Shown here: positions 34,450 through 45,334 of the stretch, one piece after another
How the letters are laid out: each line of letters opens with the position of its first letter
Numbering within the stretch: position 1 is the first letter of the stretch
NCBI GenBank assembly: GCA_030770425.1
Contig: JASJFT010000003.1
Location: 620,001 to 684,000, forward strand
Origin: Darksidea phi
Taxonomy: Eukaryota; Ascomycota; Dothideomycetes; Pleosporales; Lentitheciaceae
Direction: 5' to 3'
DNA: 64,000 bases
The notes under the pieces: generated by a model
Told to the model about the DNA's origin: nothing
What the model saw: the letters and a program-made list of their open reading frames with translations, nothing else
Database searches by the model: none
Translations under genes and position numbers: made by a program

Positions 34450-34655
34450 TATAGAGATATTAGGAAGCTGGGGTACCGCTTGATCGAGCCTAGTCCATTA
34501 GTATATATAGCTAGATTCTTAGCTTGTATAGAAATTAGAGCGATCAACTTCCTATATTGCGCAATACGTAACACAAGCCCGCTCTAGCCGCGATAGTATC
34601 TTATATTAACCAGTAGGAACCGTCAGACAACCAGCAGGAACCGCCAGACAACTCG

Positions 34656-35657
34656 ACTGTTATGGTTACGTCGCCGCCATTCTCACCGTCACATGTTGCC
34701 GCGAAGACATCGCGGCTCGAAAGCTAGATCTAGCAGCTTTCTAATCTAGACCCCGCCTGTACCTATACAATATCACGACAAGTCAGTCCGAAACGTCGGA
34801 GATGTAATAGCGACACCGAAATCCTACCTATCTACAGCACGAGCGTGCTGGGGCTCAATAAAAAGAATACCTTCAGTCCGCCTGGAAGCACTAGAAGCGG
34901 TCGCCGAGCGAAGAGTCCGTCCCGCGGGGACATCGCTAGATTAGCTTCCGCATATCCTCTAACAATAACGGAACCGAGCGAAGGCCTGACGGACCCGCCG
35001 CCCCTAAGAGTGAGGAACGTCATGCAGCGGCTGAGAGACGGGCTGGAGGGAGGCTGGATACCCGGCGAGCTGCGGAAGCTAATCGAGGAAGACCTAGAGT
35101 TTGGATACCAAATAATTCAACATCATAACTAGGGCGAGAGCATGGTGAGCACCCTCTCAGACCCGGGTATTGACGATAACACGCGTTCTGACTTAACGTA
35201 TAGTATAATAATACCGAAGGTGAAGTAGATATAGCTACAGGCGCGAGTCTACGGAAAGAAGGGTCGCGGTGAGAACGCGTGGAACAACGACGTGTTCCAG
35301 CCGCTGATGAAGCTTGCGATAAAGCTGGAAGGTGAGGGGAAGTTCTACCTTCAGAGCGTGTAGGTAACCCTCCGCTTCGTTGTTAGTACCCAATGCTAAT
35401 CTCCGAGTAGAGAGTCCCAAGTCATCGTTACTAAATTCCTCCCCTCTATACCCGATACCTATACTAAACCCCGCTTCGACCGTAAAGCCGACTTCACACT
35501 CTCCTTCTATATACTATCCCCCGACATCGAAGACCTGCACAGGCGCCTAAGGACCGCGAACAATCATATTATATGCTACATGACCGACGCCTTCACTAAG
35601 ACGACCACAGTCTTCTGCGATGATTTCAAGCCCGCTAGCGGCGATTATATAGAAGAG
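34656..35657 (+). pseudogene. Direct degraded copy of the PD-(D/E)XK gene
   Basis: Sequence parallels the intact gene from its start (ATGGTTACGTCGCCGCC) through exon 1 (EGGWIPGELRKLIEEDLEFGYQ in part, with several TAG codons), the intron position, and the first part of exon 2 (KADFTLSFY). It ends abruptly at about 35,657 where TPR-like sequence begins. Stops and C-to-T/G-to-A differences are spread along its length. Confidence 0.8.
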
Positions 35658-35990
35658 GTATGAAGGGGCGGAAGCCATGCACTGGCGGGGTTGGAAGTAG
35701 GGAAAAGGTGTTTGGACGAGAGGATTCGGACACGCTCAGACAGTGTTAGCAATCTCGAGTCGGTGTTGGAGAGCCAAGGCAAGTATGAGGAGGCGGAAGC
35801 GACACATCGGCTAGCATTGGAAGGAAGTGAAAAGGTACTCGGGCAAGAGCATCTAGATACTATTATGAACCTTGATAAACTTGGATAAGTATTCTAGAAC
35901 CAAGGGAAGTATGGAGAAGCGGAGGGATTGCACTGGCGCGCACTTGAACACTACGCGTCTCTAATGCAAGAGATGCAGCAAAGGTAAGAG
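35640..35990 (+). pseudogene. TPR-array fragment (kinesin-light-chain/NLR type)
   Basis: Contains QGKYEEAEATHRLALEGSEK followed by VLGQEHLDTI, and flanking copies YEGAEAMHWR and QGKYGEAEGLHWRALE in other frames. These are units of the 42-residue TPR arrays found at the C-terminus of many fungal NLR-like proteins. At least two frame breaks and TAA/TAG codons interrupt it, and no NB-ARC/NACHT domain is present nearby. Confidence 0.75.
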
Positions 35991-36054
35991 TTCTTATATA
36001 ATAATCTACAAGATAAATACACAGTTAGATACCCTTCCACCCTCCTACGTTTTT

Positions 36055-36700
36055 TTAATAGGTAGTAAAATGTGTACAAAAAGAGTACTTAAGCAAGATG
36101 TAGCTCAGACTCAATGTATAAACGTAAGGCGTCGGCAGCGGTGGCAATTCGCCACTAGCGGCAGGGAGGATGGCCGATCCGTTCCGGTCACACCCTTCTT
36201 CCAGACGAAGCAGAGTAGATGTAGATAGTGATAGCGCTTCGCGAGCTGCTTGAACTAGTGTTGGCACGCTTTCATGAACGAGACTAACGCGGCTTGGGAC
36301 GCTTGCGCGATGGATTGTAGTCGAAAGCGAGCTTATCGAGCGATATATCGGTGGCATCCTGCACCATCTCATTGGTGTCGTCCTGCGAGGTAATCGTCTC
36401 CTGGTTTTGGGACTCGTAGGCAGCATCGAAATGTACTGTTTTCCCACGACCACCACTCGCTTTGTTAAGATGCTGCAGTTGCTCTACTTCACGAAGCACC
36501 GGATCCATAGTATTACGTTTTCGGCGTGCCACTGATGCGGCGGCTTTGAAGAAGAACGCTTTGTCGGTGGATTGGCATCCACAACGAGCTCGTCTATCGA
36601 TGTCTCTGACTCCTGATGCACGGGCTGGCTTGTGTAAGAGACCTCATTCTCTGTAATAAACTGTTGGCTTTGAGATCCAGCTAGGGAAGTTTCGGACACC
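36055..36700 (-). other. Possible small gene remnant, minus strand
   Basis: Two overlapping frames, from 36,699 (MSETSLAGSQSQQF) and 36,532 (MARRKRNTMDPVLREVEQLQ), look like parts of one hydrophilic protein joined by a frame change near 36,540. Basic clusters (KRPKPR) suggest a nuclear protein. No family recognised. Confidence 0.3.
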
Positions 36701-36855
36701 TAGGTAGTAACTTCAGTTGTAAAGCTCGAGGCTACTGCTCCGCCATGTATCTCATTCGCTTTCTCGTTCGCACGCGCTTTTCATATGCTTAGCGAGATAG
36801 AACTTCCACCCACTTACGGCGCGAGCGTACTAATACTCAACGAAAAAGTTACCTT

Positions 36856-37217
36856 CCTCCTCGGTACCCTGCACCTATTCAATGTCACGACCAGCTAGTC
36901 TGAAACGTCCAAGATACGATAGCGACAGCAGCGCGAGCATACTAATACTCAACGAAAGAGTTACCTTTAGTTCGTCTGGTAGCTAAGGAGGTACCGGAAG
37001 CACTCGCCGAGCGAAGAGCCCGTCGCGCGAGGATATTACGGCATTAGCTTCCATATCTCCTATAATAAGAACAGAAGCAAGCGCAGGCCTGAGAGTAATG
37101 AATATCATATAGCGGTTGAGAGACGGGCTAGAGGGGGGGTAGATGCCGGCGAGCTACGAAAGCTAATCGAGGAAGACCTAGACTTTGTACCAAATAATTA
37201 AATATCATATACCTAGG
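36856..37217 (+). repeat. Left arm of a large inverted repeat (partial PD-(D/E)XK copy)
   Basis: A third copy of exon 1 of the nuclease-like gene in direct orientation (CGCCGAGCGAAGAGCCCGTC and GGTAGCTAAGGAGGTACCGG landmarks). It faces an inverted copy across a 28-bp spacer (37,218-37,245); both arms meet the spacer at CCTAGG. Confidence 0.85.
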
Positions 37218-37245
37218 TCTAAGAGGGTGCTTACTGTACTCTCGC

Positions 37246-37740
37246 CCTAGGTATAATATTTAATTATTTAGTATCCAAAGCCTAGGTCCTCCTTGATTAG
37301 CTTCCGTAGCTCACCGGGCATCTACCCTCCCTCTAACCCGCCTCTCACCCGCTATATAATATTCCCTACTCTTAGTGGCGGCGGGTCCGTCAGGACTATA
37401 CTTGCTTCTATTATTATAGGAGGTGCGGAAGCTAACACCATAATATGCTCGCGCGACGGGCTCTTCGCTCGGCGAGTGCTTCCGGTACCTCCTTAGCTAC
37501 CAGACGAACTAAAGGTAACTCTTTCGTTGAGTATCAGTATGCTCGCGCTGTTGTCGCTATCGTATCTTGGACGTTTTAGACTGGCTGTTCGTGACATTGT
37601 ATAGGTGCAGGGTACCGAGGAGGTATAGGCTGAAGCCGGTTCAGGGAGCTGCTGGATCCAGCTTTCGAGGCGCGATATCTTTATAGTAATAAGTAACGGT
37701 GACTATAGCGGCAACGTAGCTATGATAGTCGAGTTACTTA
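37246..37740 (-). repeat. Right arm of the inverted repeat (inverted partial PD-(D/E)XK copy)
   Basis: Reverse complement of the left arm to about 37,623, sharing the copy-specific CTCCTCGGTACCCTGCACC, and extending further to the 5' end of the gene (CGCCTCGAAAGCTGGATCC and upstream sequence to about 37,740). Stop codons show that it is not translated. A transcript across 36.86-37.62 kb would fold into a long hairpin. Confidence 0.85.
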
Positions 37741-38349
37741 GCGTGTTCCTGCTGGTTGATGTAAGATACTAACGCGGCTAGAGCGGGCTTGTATCTCGTG
37801 TAGCGCAGTATGGGAAGTTGAGTACTCTGATTTCTACATAAGCTGAGTATCTAGCTATATATACAGAGGGGATCCCAAGCACAGACCACCTATTGACTAA
37901 GCTCGATCAAGCGTTTCCCTAATTTCTTAATATCCCCATGCTAACCCTTGCTCCCAGGGAATCTCCTTATCAAGCGGAGTCCCGAAGCGTTCTGTATATA
38001 GACAGAGCTGTGACAGCTTGGCTGTGTCGTCGTGGAAATAGTAGTCGCTAGAACTTTCTTATAATTATAAAAAGGGTATTAACTACGCGACATATATAAG
38101 GCTATATAGGTGAACGGTAACCTCCCATACGTGATGAGCGCTGCTCTCTTGGTTCGTATTCTTTGAGTTCCAGCAGTTCCCCTCTCCTGCACCCCCTTCC
38201 CTAGAGTCACGCGTTGAGGCTTGTGTTGGATAAAGCCAGTGTTGGCTGCCCACTGGCTGACGTCAAGCGTTCCACCCTTTCATATATAGGTTGTCACCTA
38301 CCTTCGTCACGTGCCGCACTTAGTTATAGACTTAACATTACCGTATAGA

Positions 38350-38415
38350 CCATATATAGTCCTTGGCTGTTCTAGCCTATAATATTACTATATAAAATAC
38401 AGCGAAAACAGTCTT
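38350..38415 (-). repeat. Right copy of the outer inverted repeat
   Basis: Reverse complement of 33,016-33,085, including CCAAGGACTATATATGGT. With its partner it brackets the 5.4-kb block of nuclease-like gene copies. Confidence 0.75.
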
Positions 38416-38664
38416 GTGCTTACATCTGTGCGCGCTACCGAACCGCCCGTTCATGATACCCCCGTGTTAGTTATGCATGCAAGCCTTTGTGAACTACTAG
38501 AGGAGGCATTATTACAGAGTTTTTATATGCTCCCAGACATTTCGCATTACTTGGTCTAGGTTTGCATAGTAGCAGTCTCTTTGTAAGGTCTACACGAAAC
38601 ACAATAAGAGTTTGTATACAGTAGAGTTGCTATACCTACACCTTATACACGATAATAGAGCTGC

Positions 38665-38739
38665 AGAGCTGTATACAGTACGGCGAGGTGATGTTTCGAA
38701 CATTGAGGCGACGAGCAATGACATGTGCTGCCGAACCGT
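38665..38739 (+). repeat. 75-bp dispersed repeat, copy 1
   Basis: Matches 40,721-40,795 at all but four positions; all four differences are transitions. Contains GAGGTGATGTTTCGAA and GAGCAATGACA. Confidence 0.9.
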
Positions 38740-39666
38740 TTATAATATTTATATATAATCCTAGACATTGGAGTACTCGACGCTTAACGTCGATTCCCTC
38801 GCTGTAGAATTCTTTTAGAACTCTTTCCTCATCCATCGTATAACCAATTTCCTGATCCGCCAGCCGCAAGGAATACGAGACTTTGATGGTCTATAAACGG
38901 GGCGATCGGGGCTGGATGTGCTCCGTCATCGTCTCCCGGGCCGTGATCGCATTTTACATGTACGTGGGGCGAGGTAAGTCCTCTCGTGAGGCGTAGAGAG
39001 AGAGGGCAGTGTGGGTATAGTCGAGGGAGCGAACTCGTCGACGTTTCGGGGTCTGAGGCCTTGAGCTGCGCAAGCGACGGTAGGAGGAGCATGCACGGCG
39101 CTTTGGACGACGGCGGGATGCAGGCGATATTACTAGAGCAGACACATTGAGCAATAGGGGAGCCGCTTTTTTCATTCGTGGCGATCAACGGCGAGAGTCG
39201 GTCGTGTTGCGGGTCAAGTTGCCTCGGGCGCCGTCGCAGGGCTGCTGGCGAGGCTGGTTGAGCGCGCACGCGAGGAACGATGAATATAATGCGATGTATA
39301 TGCAAAAGCTATGGGAGATGCAGCGCCGCCAATGCGGAGATAGCAGTTGATGTCACGAAGCACATTTGCCACATCACCCGACTTCGGCCAAGCGCCGTCT
39401 GCAAGCCGCGCCGTCGAGCCAACCCAACACGACGGTGTGCTCGATGGCGTTGTCGTTCTACCCCCACTTCTCTTAAGTACTACATCAACATTCCTCACTC
39501 ATACCTCACGCTTCCAATATTCGACCTTACTCACTGTCACAATATCTAACGCGTCTCCCAACATCCTTTATCATAGAAAATAAACTTAACTTGTATCTTT
39601 TCGCACCTCTTCTACTGGTTCCTCCCGACAACAAAACACTCTCGGAAAAGAAATCAGGAGAGCACA

Positions 39667-39981
39667 ATGTCAAATAAAGTTACCTACCTTCAAAGTCACA
39701 ACGACATCCCAACTGTATCCTGGACAAATGCTCAGGGCTGCCAATACTACAATTCCCGCGTAGTACTCTACAAAAAGGCTCCCGGCCAAGATGTCTTCTT
39801 CGTAACCAATGCTGAGGTCGCCAGTATTGAAGGGACACCCTTTATTCCACAGCCAGATCCAGAGACGCCACACGGGCCGCTCTACCTGGAGGGGGTGATT
39901 ATGGGTTTTGGTACGGCAAATGAAGAGACTCTTACGGTTCGCCCAGACATGGTTAACCCACTCCTCCCCGGGCCATCCTAG
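39667..39981 (+). CDS. Small hypothetical protein, 104 residues
   Basis: Single exon beginning MSNKVTYLQSHNDIPTVSW with an A-rich context (AGCACAATG) and a pyrimidine-rich leader typical of fungal promoters. The product is acidic and soluble, with repeated aromatic/hydrophobic spacing (VVLYKKAPGQDVFFV, LYLEGVIMGFG) that suggests a small beta-rich fold. There is no signal peptide or membrane segment. No family recognised. It lies alone between repeats; I consider it more likely real than chance because of its length, uninterrupted composition and start context. Confidence 0.5.
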   Translation: MSNKVTYLQSHNDIPTVSWTNAQGCQYYNSRVVLYKKAPGQDVFFVTNAEVASIEGTPFIPQPDPETPHGPLYLEGVIMGFGTANEETLTVRPDMVNPLLPGPS

Positions 39982-41870
39982 TCCTTAGGCCACCCTACCA
40001 AAGTCAGCACGCCTCTTTGTACTGTAGTATAGTGACCTGCAGAGGTCCTCGACGGAAGGATATAAGGGGTCTTTCTTTCAGCTCATGAGTATCGTTCATT
40101 TTTACGACTCTCCACTCTCACGAACCACTTTTTCGAGCGTCATGGGTTGATCGCTCTAGATGGAATAACAAACTATATTTTCTTAAGTTGTCACCTCTAT
40201 CTATAAAAGAACCCAGCCTATATCGGCAAGCACTAACATGTGAATGATCGCCATGTTACGATTACTGCACGTAGCTGTGCTTGAGGGAATGGAGACTAGT
40301 GCGTTCTTGTCGATTGTGATCCTATGTTGAATTCATACAAGTCGACTCACCGCGGCAGATACTTTGCAGCCAAACGCCGCGGGGTTATTTAGACCGTAGT
40401 CGGCCTCGTACGGTACATTCGCAATAGCTTTGACGCTGCCGTGCTCCTCTACCTTGAGGTTTCAGTACCCAACATTTAATGTTAGTTCCAGCATTCATAC
40501 ATAGTTAACGAAACCGAGTCCTACGGTTTCCTACCTTGAGCCAGGGTGGCGGATTGTTGCGGCTTGTCGGGAGTACTAGCGCTGGACCCGCTGACCCAAC
40601 AGCCCAGCGCCTTTTCTCTTCTCGTCGGCTAAACCAACGGTTTCCCAATGGCGACCATCGAAGACTGACTGCAACTTGGCGATGGCTTCTATGTGCTGAT
40701 TACAGGTGAAAACATGCTATAGAGCTGTACACAGTACGACGAGGTGATGTTTCGAATATTGAGGCGACGAGCAATGACACGTGCTGCCGAACCGTAGAGC
40801 TTGGTTGGGAGACCAACAGCGGTACCGATGAGTAGCACATTCCAAGTACCATATACCCCTAGGAATTTAAGATTGACATTAAACTACTTGTAAAATTAGT
40901 TTGTCACTAAGCGGGCGGGAGATTCCGTGCTTGTTTTCCCTCCTTCGCGCTCTCGATCTCTGTTAGGAACGTAGGACTGAATCTTCCTAACTCTGGTTCC
41001 GATAGTCGCATGTCGTCCATGGTCTTAAATGCGAAACGAGAAGGCCACAAAACAGACAGCAAATGCCATCCAGAGAATTCCCTGCAGTCGTAAGCTTGTC
41101 GAGCTATGATCATGTATTCATACTGACATAGAAAGCCTCGAGAGACACTACAGAATGTCGGCTTGATCATGGCGAAAGAAGTCGGAGAATCCATGATGGT
41201 CGTTAATGGCGCATTTTTTCGGCGCGCGGTAGTAATTCCGGCCACATTGGACAGATATATAGCGTTCGAAGTCTCTCGCGCCGGCACGTGGTGGTGAGAT
41301 GGTGGCGCAGCGCTGGTTTGAAAGCCGCCATGCTGAACTCAGGCATAGGTCCTGTGTAACGTGGTACAAAGGCTTACTCGTGTCCAAGATTGGAGATTTA
41401 CAGGCTGCATTTCAAAGGTTGTCCCGAGCTTATGCCCTAGACTTGCTTCCTCAGCCATGGTTATTGGTCGTCTTTCCATGGCAACATCTGAGACGCCGCA
41501 CTGGGTCGCACCCCCTGCCTTGCGCGCTACAGCTCAACAAATTCGTCGCTTCGTGTCGCAATTTGTTGAAACCTGGAGGCGCGGTTCGGAGACGTTGGAT
41601 ATATCACGTTGCATGTTCTGCGGTTGGACACCCCGCACCGCCCCTCCGTACCAGGTAGTCGGGTCAACACCGCCTGGTGAGTCGAGAAATAAATTGGGAA
41701 CCAAACGTCCGGGCGCTAGCCAGCCACGTGTCTGATCCTCCTCTCCCGTCCTCCTCTCCCATCCTCTGTCCTCCGTCCTCGATCCCAGTCCATCGCAGGT
41801 CCTCTTCCTCACTCACTCGCACCCAAAGGTCGTCTTGCGAGCTCCCTTTCCTCGTCTCAGGGCGCTCATT
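39982..41870. other. Gene-poor region
   Basis: Contains copy 2 of the 75-bp repeat. A minus-strand frame at 41,287-40,907 (126 codons, ending FLTEIESAKEGKQARNLPPA) looks partly coding but I cannot assign it. The last 200 bp are CT-rich and form the promoter/leader of the P450 gene. Confidence 0.4.
40721..40795 (+). repeat. 75-bp dispersed repeat, copy 2
   Basis: Direct-orientation copy of 38,665-38,739, about 2.06 kb away; four transitions separate the two. Confidence 0.9.
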
Positions 41871-43526
41871 ATGCCCTCAACAATTCTTCTTATCTTCTCA
41901 ACCTCGGTCTCGGGCTTTCTTTTTTTACGCTTTCTGCTTTCTTTCACACACGATGCCAGGGAGCCGCTAGCGTTGGAAACAAAAATCCCCTTCATTAGCC
42001 CCATGATTGGTATGAGAAAGAAGGGGAAATTCTACACTGATCTACGGTGAGAGAAGACGCGAACAAGCTCACTCGATGCGCCGCGAGGACCTACTAACCC
42101 ACTCCTAGCGACAAGTTCAATCTCCCAATCTATACGCTCCGGATCCCTTTCAGGCGACTCTACATCATCAATTCTACCGAATTAATACCACTTGTCCAGA
42201 AACATTACCGGATACTAGACTTCGCCCCTATGGAAGCCAAAGTGGCGATGAATGTCATGGGTGCCGGTCCACATGGCAGAAAGACTCTGTTCCGAGACTG
42301 CGATGGTGTGGAAGACTTCGGCTACGCCATCCTGTTTGACAAAGCGATCCACCCAGCAGTCAGCCCGGGTCCATTTCTAGATGCTATGGACAGATGGTCA
42401 GTTCGAAAAGTGGCCGAGTCCGTGGAAACCCTTGCGTCACAAGCCCCAAGGTCAATGAAATTGTTCGAGTGGGTGAAAAGGGAAATTACCCTCACAACCA
42501 CAGACGCTGTGTACGGACTCGAGAACCCGTTTCGAAGTGCACGCATCCGAGAAGCCTATTGGTAAGCTATCTTCTGAAAAGTATTTTGAATGAAAGCTGA
42601 GAAGAATCAGGAAATTCGAGTCGGGAATCGTTCTACTGCTATTAAACTTGTACCCCAACCTCTTTGCGAGACAAAGTGTACAAGCACGCGAAGAAATTGT
42701 CGATGCATTAGACGACTACTTTTTTTTCCGCAGCCACGAGAAGGACACAGCCTTTGTCCAGCCACACTACCAGCACAAAGTTGATCAAGGAGTCAGAGGC
42801 AAGGACATAGCAAGGCTCGAGATCGGCGGAATCGTTACTATCCTAGCCAACACCATACCAACCGCGTTCTGGGTTCTATACCACGCCATCTCGGACGCAG
42901 ACGTGCTGGAAGAGTGCAAACGGGAAATCATTGCCTGTTGCAAAATCGATGGCCAAAACTGTACCCTTGATATTACCGAGGTCAAGACATCATGCTCTGT
43001 CTTGTTGTCTATACTGAAAGAATCACTGCAATTCCATGGGATCGGCACATCCGCTCGGGTCGTGACCGAGGACCACTTGCTTGATGGAAGATATCTTCTG
43101 AAGAAGGGTGGCATAGTGATGATTCCAGGACCGGTGCAGCATAGCTCGAAGCCCGCTTACCGCGATCATGTGGGAAAATTCGAGCATAAACGCTTCGTAA
43201 GATCGCCAGATTCGCCGCGGTCAAGTTCAGTCGCGTCTCGTGGACTTGGAGGTGATTCCACACTCTGTCCGGGTCGGCACTTTGCGACCACTGAAGTCTT
43301 GGCGTTTGTAGCTTTGATGATTGTTCGGTTTGATTTTGAGCCTATCCAGGGTGCGTGGGTGTGTCCGAAAACAGACAATGCTGGTATGCAAGGAACTATC
43401 GCACCGCCCAATGAAGATGTAGAAGTTCGATTACTTCCTACAACCGGTGAGCTGGCAGGTAAAAGGTGGAATGTGGTCTTGTCGGGGTACGACAAGGGGC
43501 TGGAGCTCTCGGTGCAAGACTTCTAG
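41871..43526 (+). CDS. Cytochrome P450 monooxygenase (CYP7/CYP8-like fungal class), altered ExxR
   Basis: Membrane-anchored haem monooxygenase. Exons 41,871-42,046, 42,109-42,561 and 42,611-43,526 give 514 residues; the introns (62 and 49 bp) have normal signals. The N-terminal anchor (residues 2-22, ILLIFSTSVSGFLFL) is followed by the I-helix region (IGGIVTILANTIPTAFW) and the K helix LKESLQFHGIGTSAR. The haem loop LGGDSTLCPGRHFAT has Cys near residue 429. The K-helix motif is E347-S-L-Q350, so the almost invariant Arg of ExxR is Gln (codon CAA at 43,029); CGA-to-CAA is a single transition. The rest is intact, so the enzyme may be functional with an unusual motif, or newly inactivated. Substrate unknown; it may act with secondary metabolism genes, but none intact lie adjacent. 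Confidence 0.85.
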
Positions 43527-44469
43527 TAGCCATTACGGGATGAGGGAGTACCACCTACTTGGCCCAATGGGGCCTCAGCTGCTTTAGAGAGGATTCCTGA
43601 AGAGCTGCATGTATTACTTTACAATTTAGATCAAATTCATGTGCTTGGCTTTGCACAATATTGGTACCCTCTCACATGTTATTTGGGCAGGGGCAGACCT
43701 CGTTTGTAGAACGAGCCGCATGGTGATACGTGAAGATCGAGTTCTCTCTCACGGGAGCACCGCGTTGCGCCCACCGATACAGCCTAGAATTCGACTACTG
43801 CCAGGACGGACGCCATGACGTCTTAACTTAGGGAGCTGACCCATATATACTTAGCTTGTAGTTACAGTACCGCCAGTCCCCGTAGTACCATCTACTCCCT
43901 ATCATCTCCACTTAATTCCCGGGCCACTCGTCGGCGAATGAAAACATAGGCCCCGCTTCCGAACGGGGAGGCCGGGGCCAAAGACACCGGGCAAAAACAG
44001 CAAGATAATATATACAGTATATCGATATCTAGGTCTGGCCATGAACCTGCTTTTGTCCACGCAAAGCCGTCGCCATCCATTTTCTTCGTTTTGACCTCCA
44101 CTCGACCCTTCACAAGCACAATGGCACCCGGGCCCTACCGATCTCTCCGCCTTCTCCACCATCCCTACGAGTCCGGCAGCGTGAAAACGCTCACTTTCGC
44201 ACTGGGTACCGGCTGGTTGGTTACGAGCTCGATGTTTGGCTGGAGGTCGCCCTGGGTGGACGGTAGGTAGCCTCGGGTAGCTTTGCACGCTCTCAAGCTG
44301 ACCGCGGAAAGGCATGCGTGTGGTATCGACCGACGACTTGTTTGCTCCTACACCACCTTCTGTCGCCGCTGTAAAATGAACTTCTCGGACGGTTCGTGTG
44401 CTTGGAATCGGTCCGATCCATCGTGGGCCCAAGAGTCGGGGACCAGCCCGAGGATTTCCATTTCCTTCA
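43527..44469. other. Intergenic region
   Basis: No gene supported. A short plus-strand frame at 44,121-44,270 (MAPGPYRSLRLLHHPYESG) has no recognised motif. Confidence 0.4.
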
Positions 44470-45300
44470 TGTACCCACTCGTGCCTATCATTCTCTACCG
44501 CGTCATCGGACAGCTTCGTTGGTCTAAACAGAAGCAATCTACCGCAGACGAGCAGCTCCCTCCGGTATATCAACATATTCCCCGTCATAGGCAGCAGAAG
44601 ATGTACCTGGGAGCTGATAATGCGCCAGTGTCGGACATTGATCCAGCCCAGCTTGCAGCCGATCCCCTGTTGCCTTCGACCCAAGCAGAGACACTGCGGC
44701 TGTACGTCAACGTGTGCGTCATGCTAAGCTCGCAGCACTCGGACATATCTCTTGGTCGCCTTGGTTCATTCCGGCATCACACACAAGGCCCAGAGCTTCT
44801 CGAACACGAAAGGCGGCCTGCATCCCGTGGACTCGTTCTGGGCAGATCGTTTTCTCACCGGCGCTAAAGATGCGAGCAGTGCGCCGACCCAAGATGCGGC
44901 TCTGCACCAGGTTCCCAAAAGGGGTGAAAAGCCGACATTCTCGCTCCGGGGCCTCGAGTCATCCTGGATGGCGTATGGAGGTGAGTGGCGTTGGCCGGGG
45001 TGCACAGGCGCTGACATGGGACAGGCGGTAACGCCATCTGCCCTGGACGCCTCCTTGCCAAAAGAGTTACTATCTTTAATTACCACTGCTTTGATGGAGA
45101 GGAAATACGACATGGAGCTGTTGGACGATGCTATGCAATGGAATGTGAAAGCGGAGGGGCCGTATCCGCGCTCTGTTGGAAAGTCGCCCCAGGGTGGCGC
45201 GTCTCCAGCCTGCAGCACCGACTGTGCGGCACTCCCCACCAAGAGGACCGTGCGGCTTGCCCACCAAACAGCCAGCCAAGCGCCGGCTCAATTGCTGCTC
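44470..45300 (+). pseudogene. Cytochrome P450 pseudogene with internal deletion
   Basis: An anchor-like start (YPLVPIILYRVIGQLRW, then QLPPVYQHIPR) jumps almost directly to the K helix (QAETLRLYVNVCVM, with intact E-T-L-R), so the central half of the enzyme is missing. After a frame change near 44,745 come VDSFWADRFLTGA and LESSWMAYGG. A 47-bp intron (GTGAGT...GGGACAG, starting near 44,981) restores GGGNAICPGRLLAK, the haem loop. One extra A in an AAAA run near 45,060 shifts frame again before ELLSLITTALMERKYDM. It is related to the intact P450 class next door but not a copy of it. Confidence 0.75.
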
Positions 45301-45334
45301 TCACAGTCGCCATGAAGAAGCTTCGCCCGTCCAC

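Larger units (their letters stand above)
37741..39666. other. Gene-poor region, right part of the duplicated block and beyond
   Basis: At 38,240-38,281 GTTGGCTGCCCACTGGCTGA repeats the sequence just upstream of the intact nuclease-like gene (33,088 on). No gene supported up to 39,666; minus-strand frames at 38,829-39,305 show no motif. Confidence 0.45.

Noticed and set aside
43902..44684. Minus-strand frame of 260 codons
   Set aside because: It runs antisense to the P450 pseudogene start, has no family features and a composition typical of a shadow frame.
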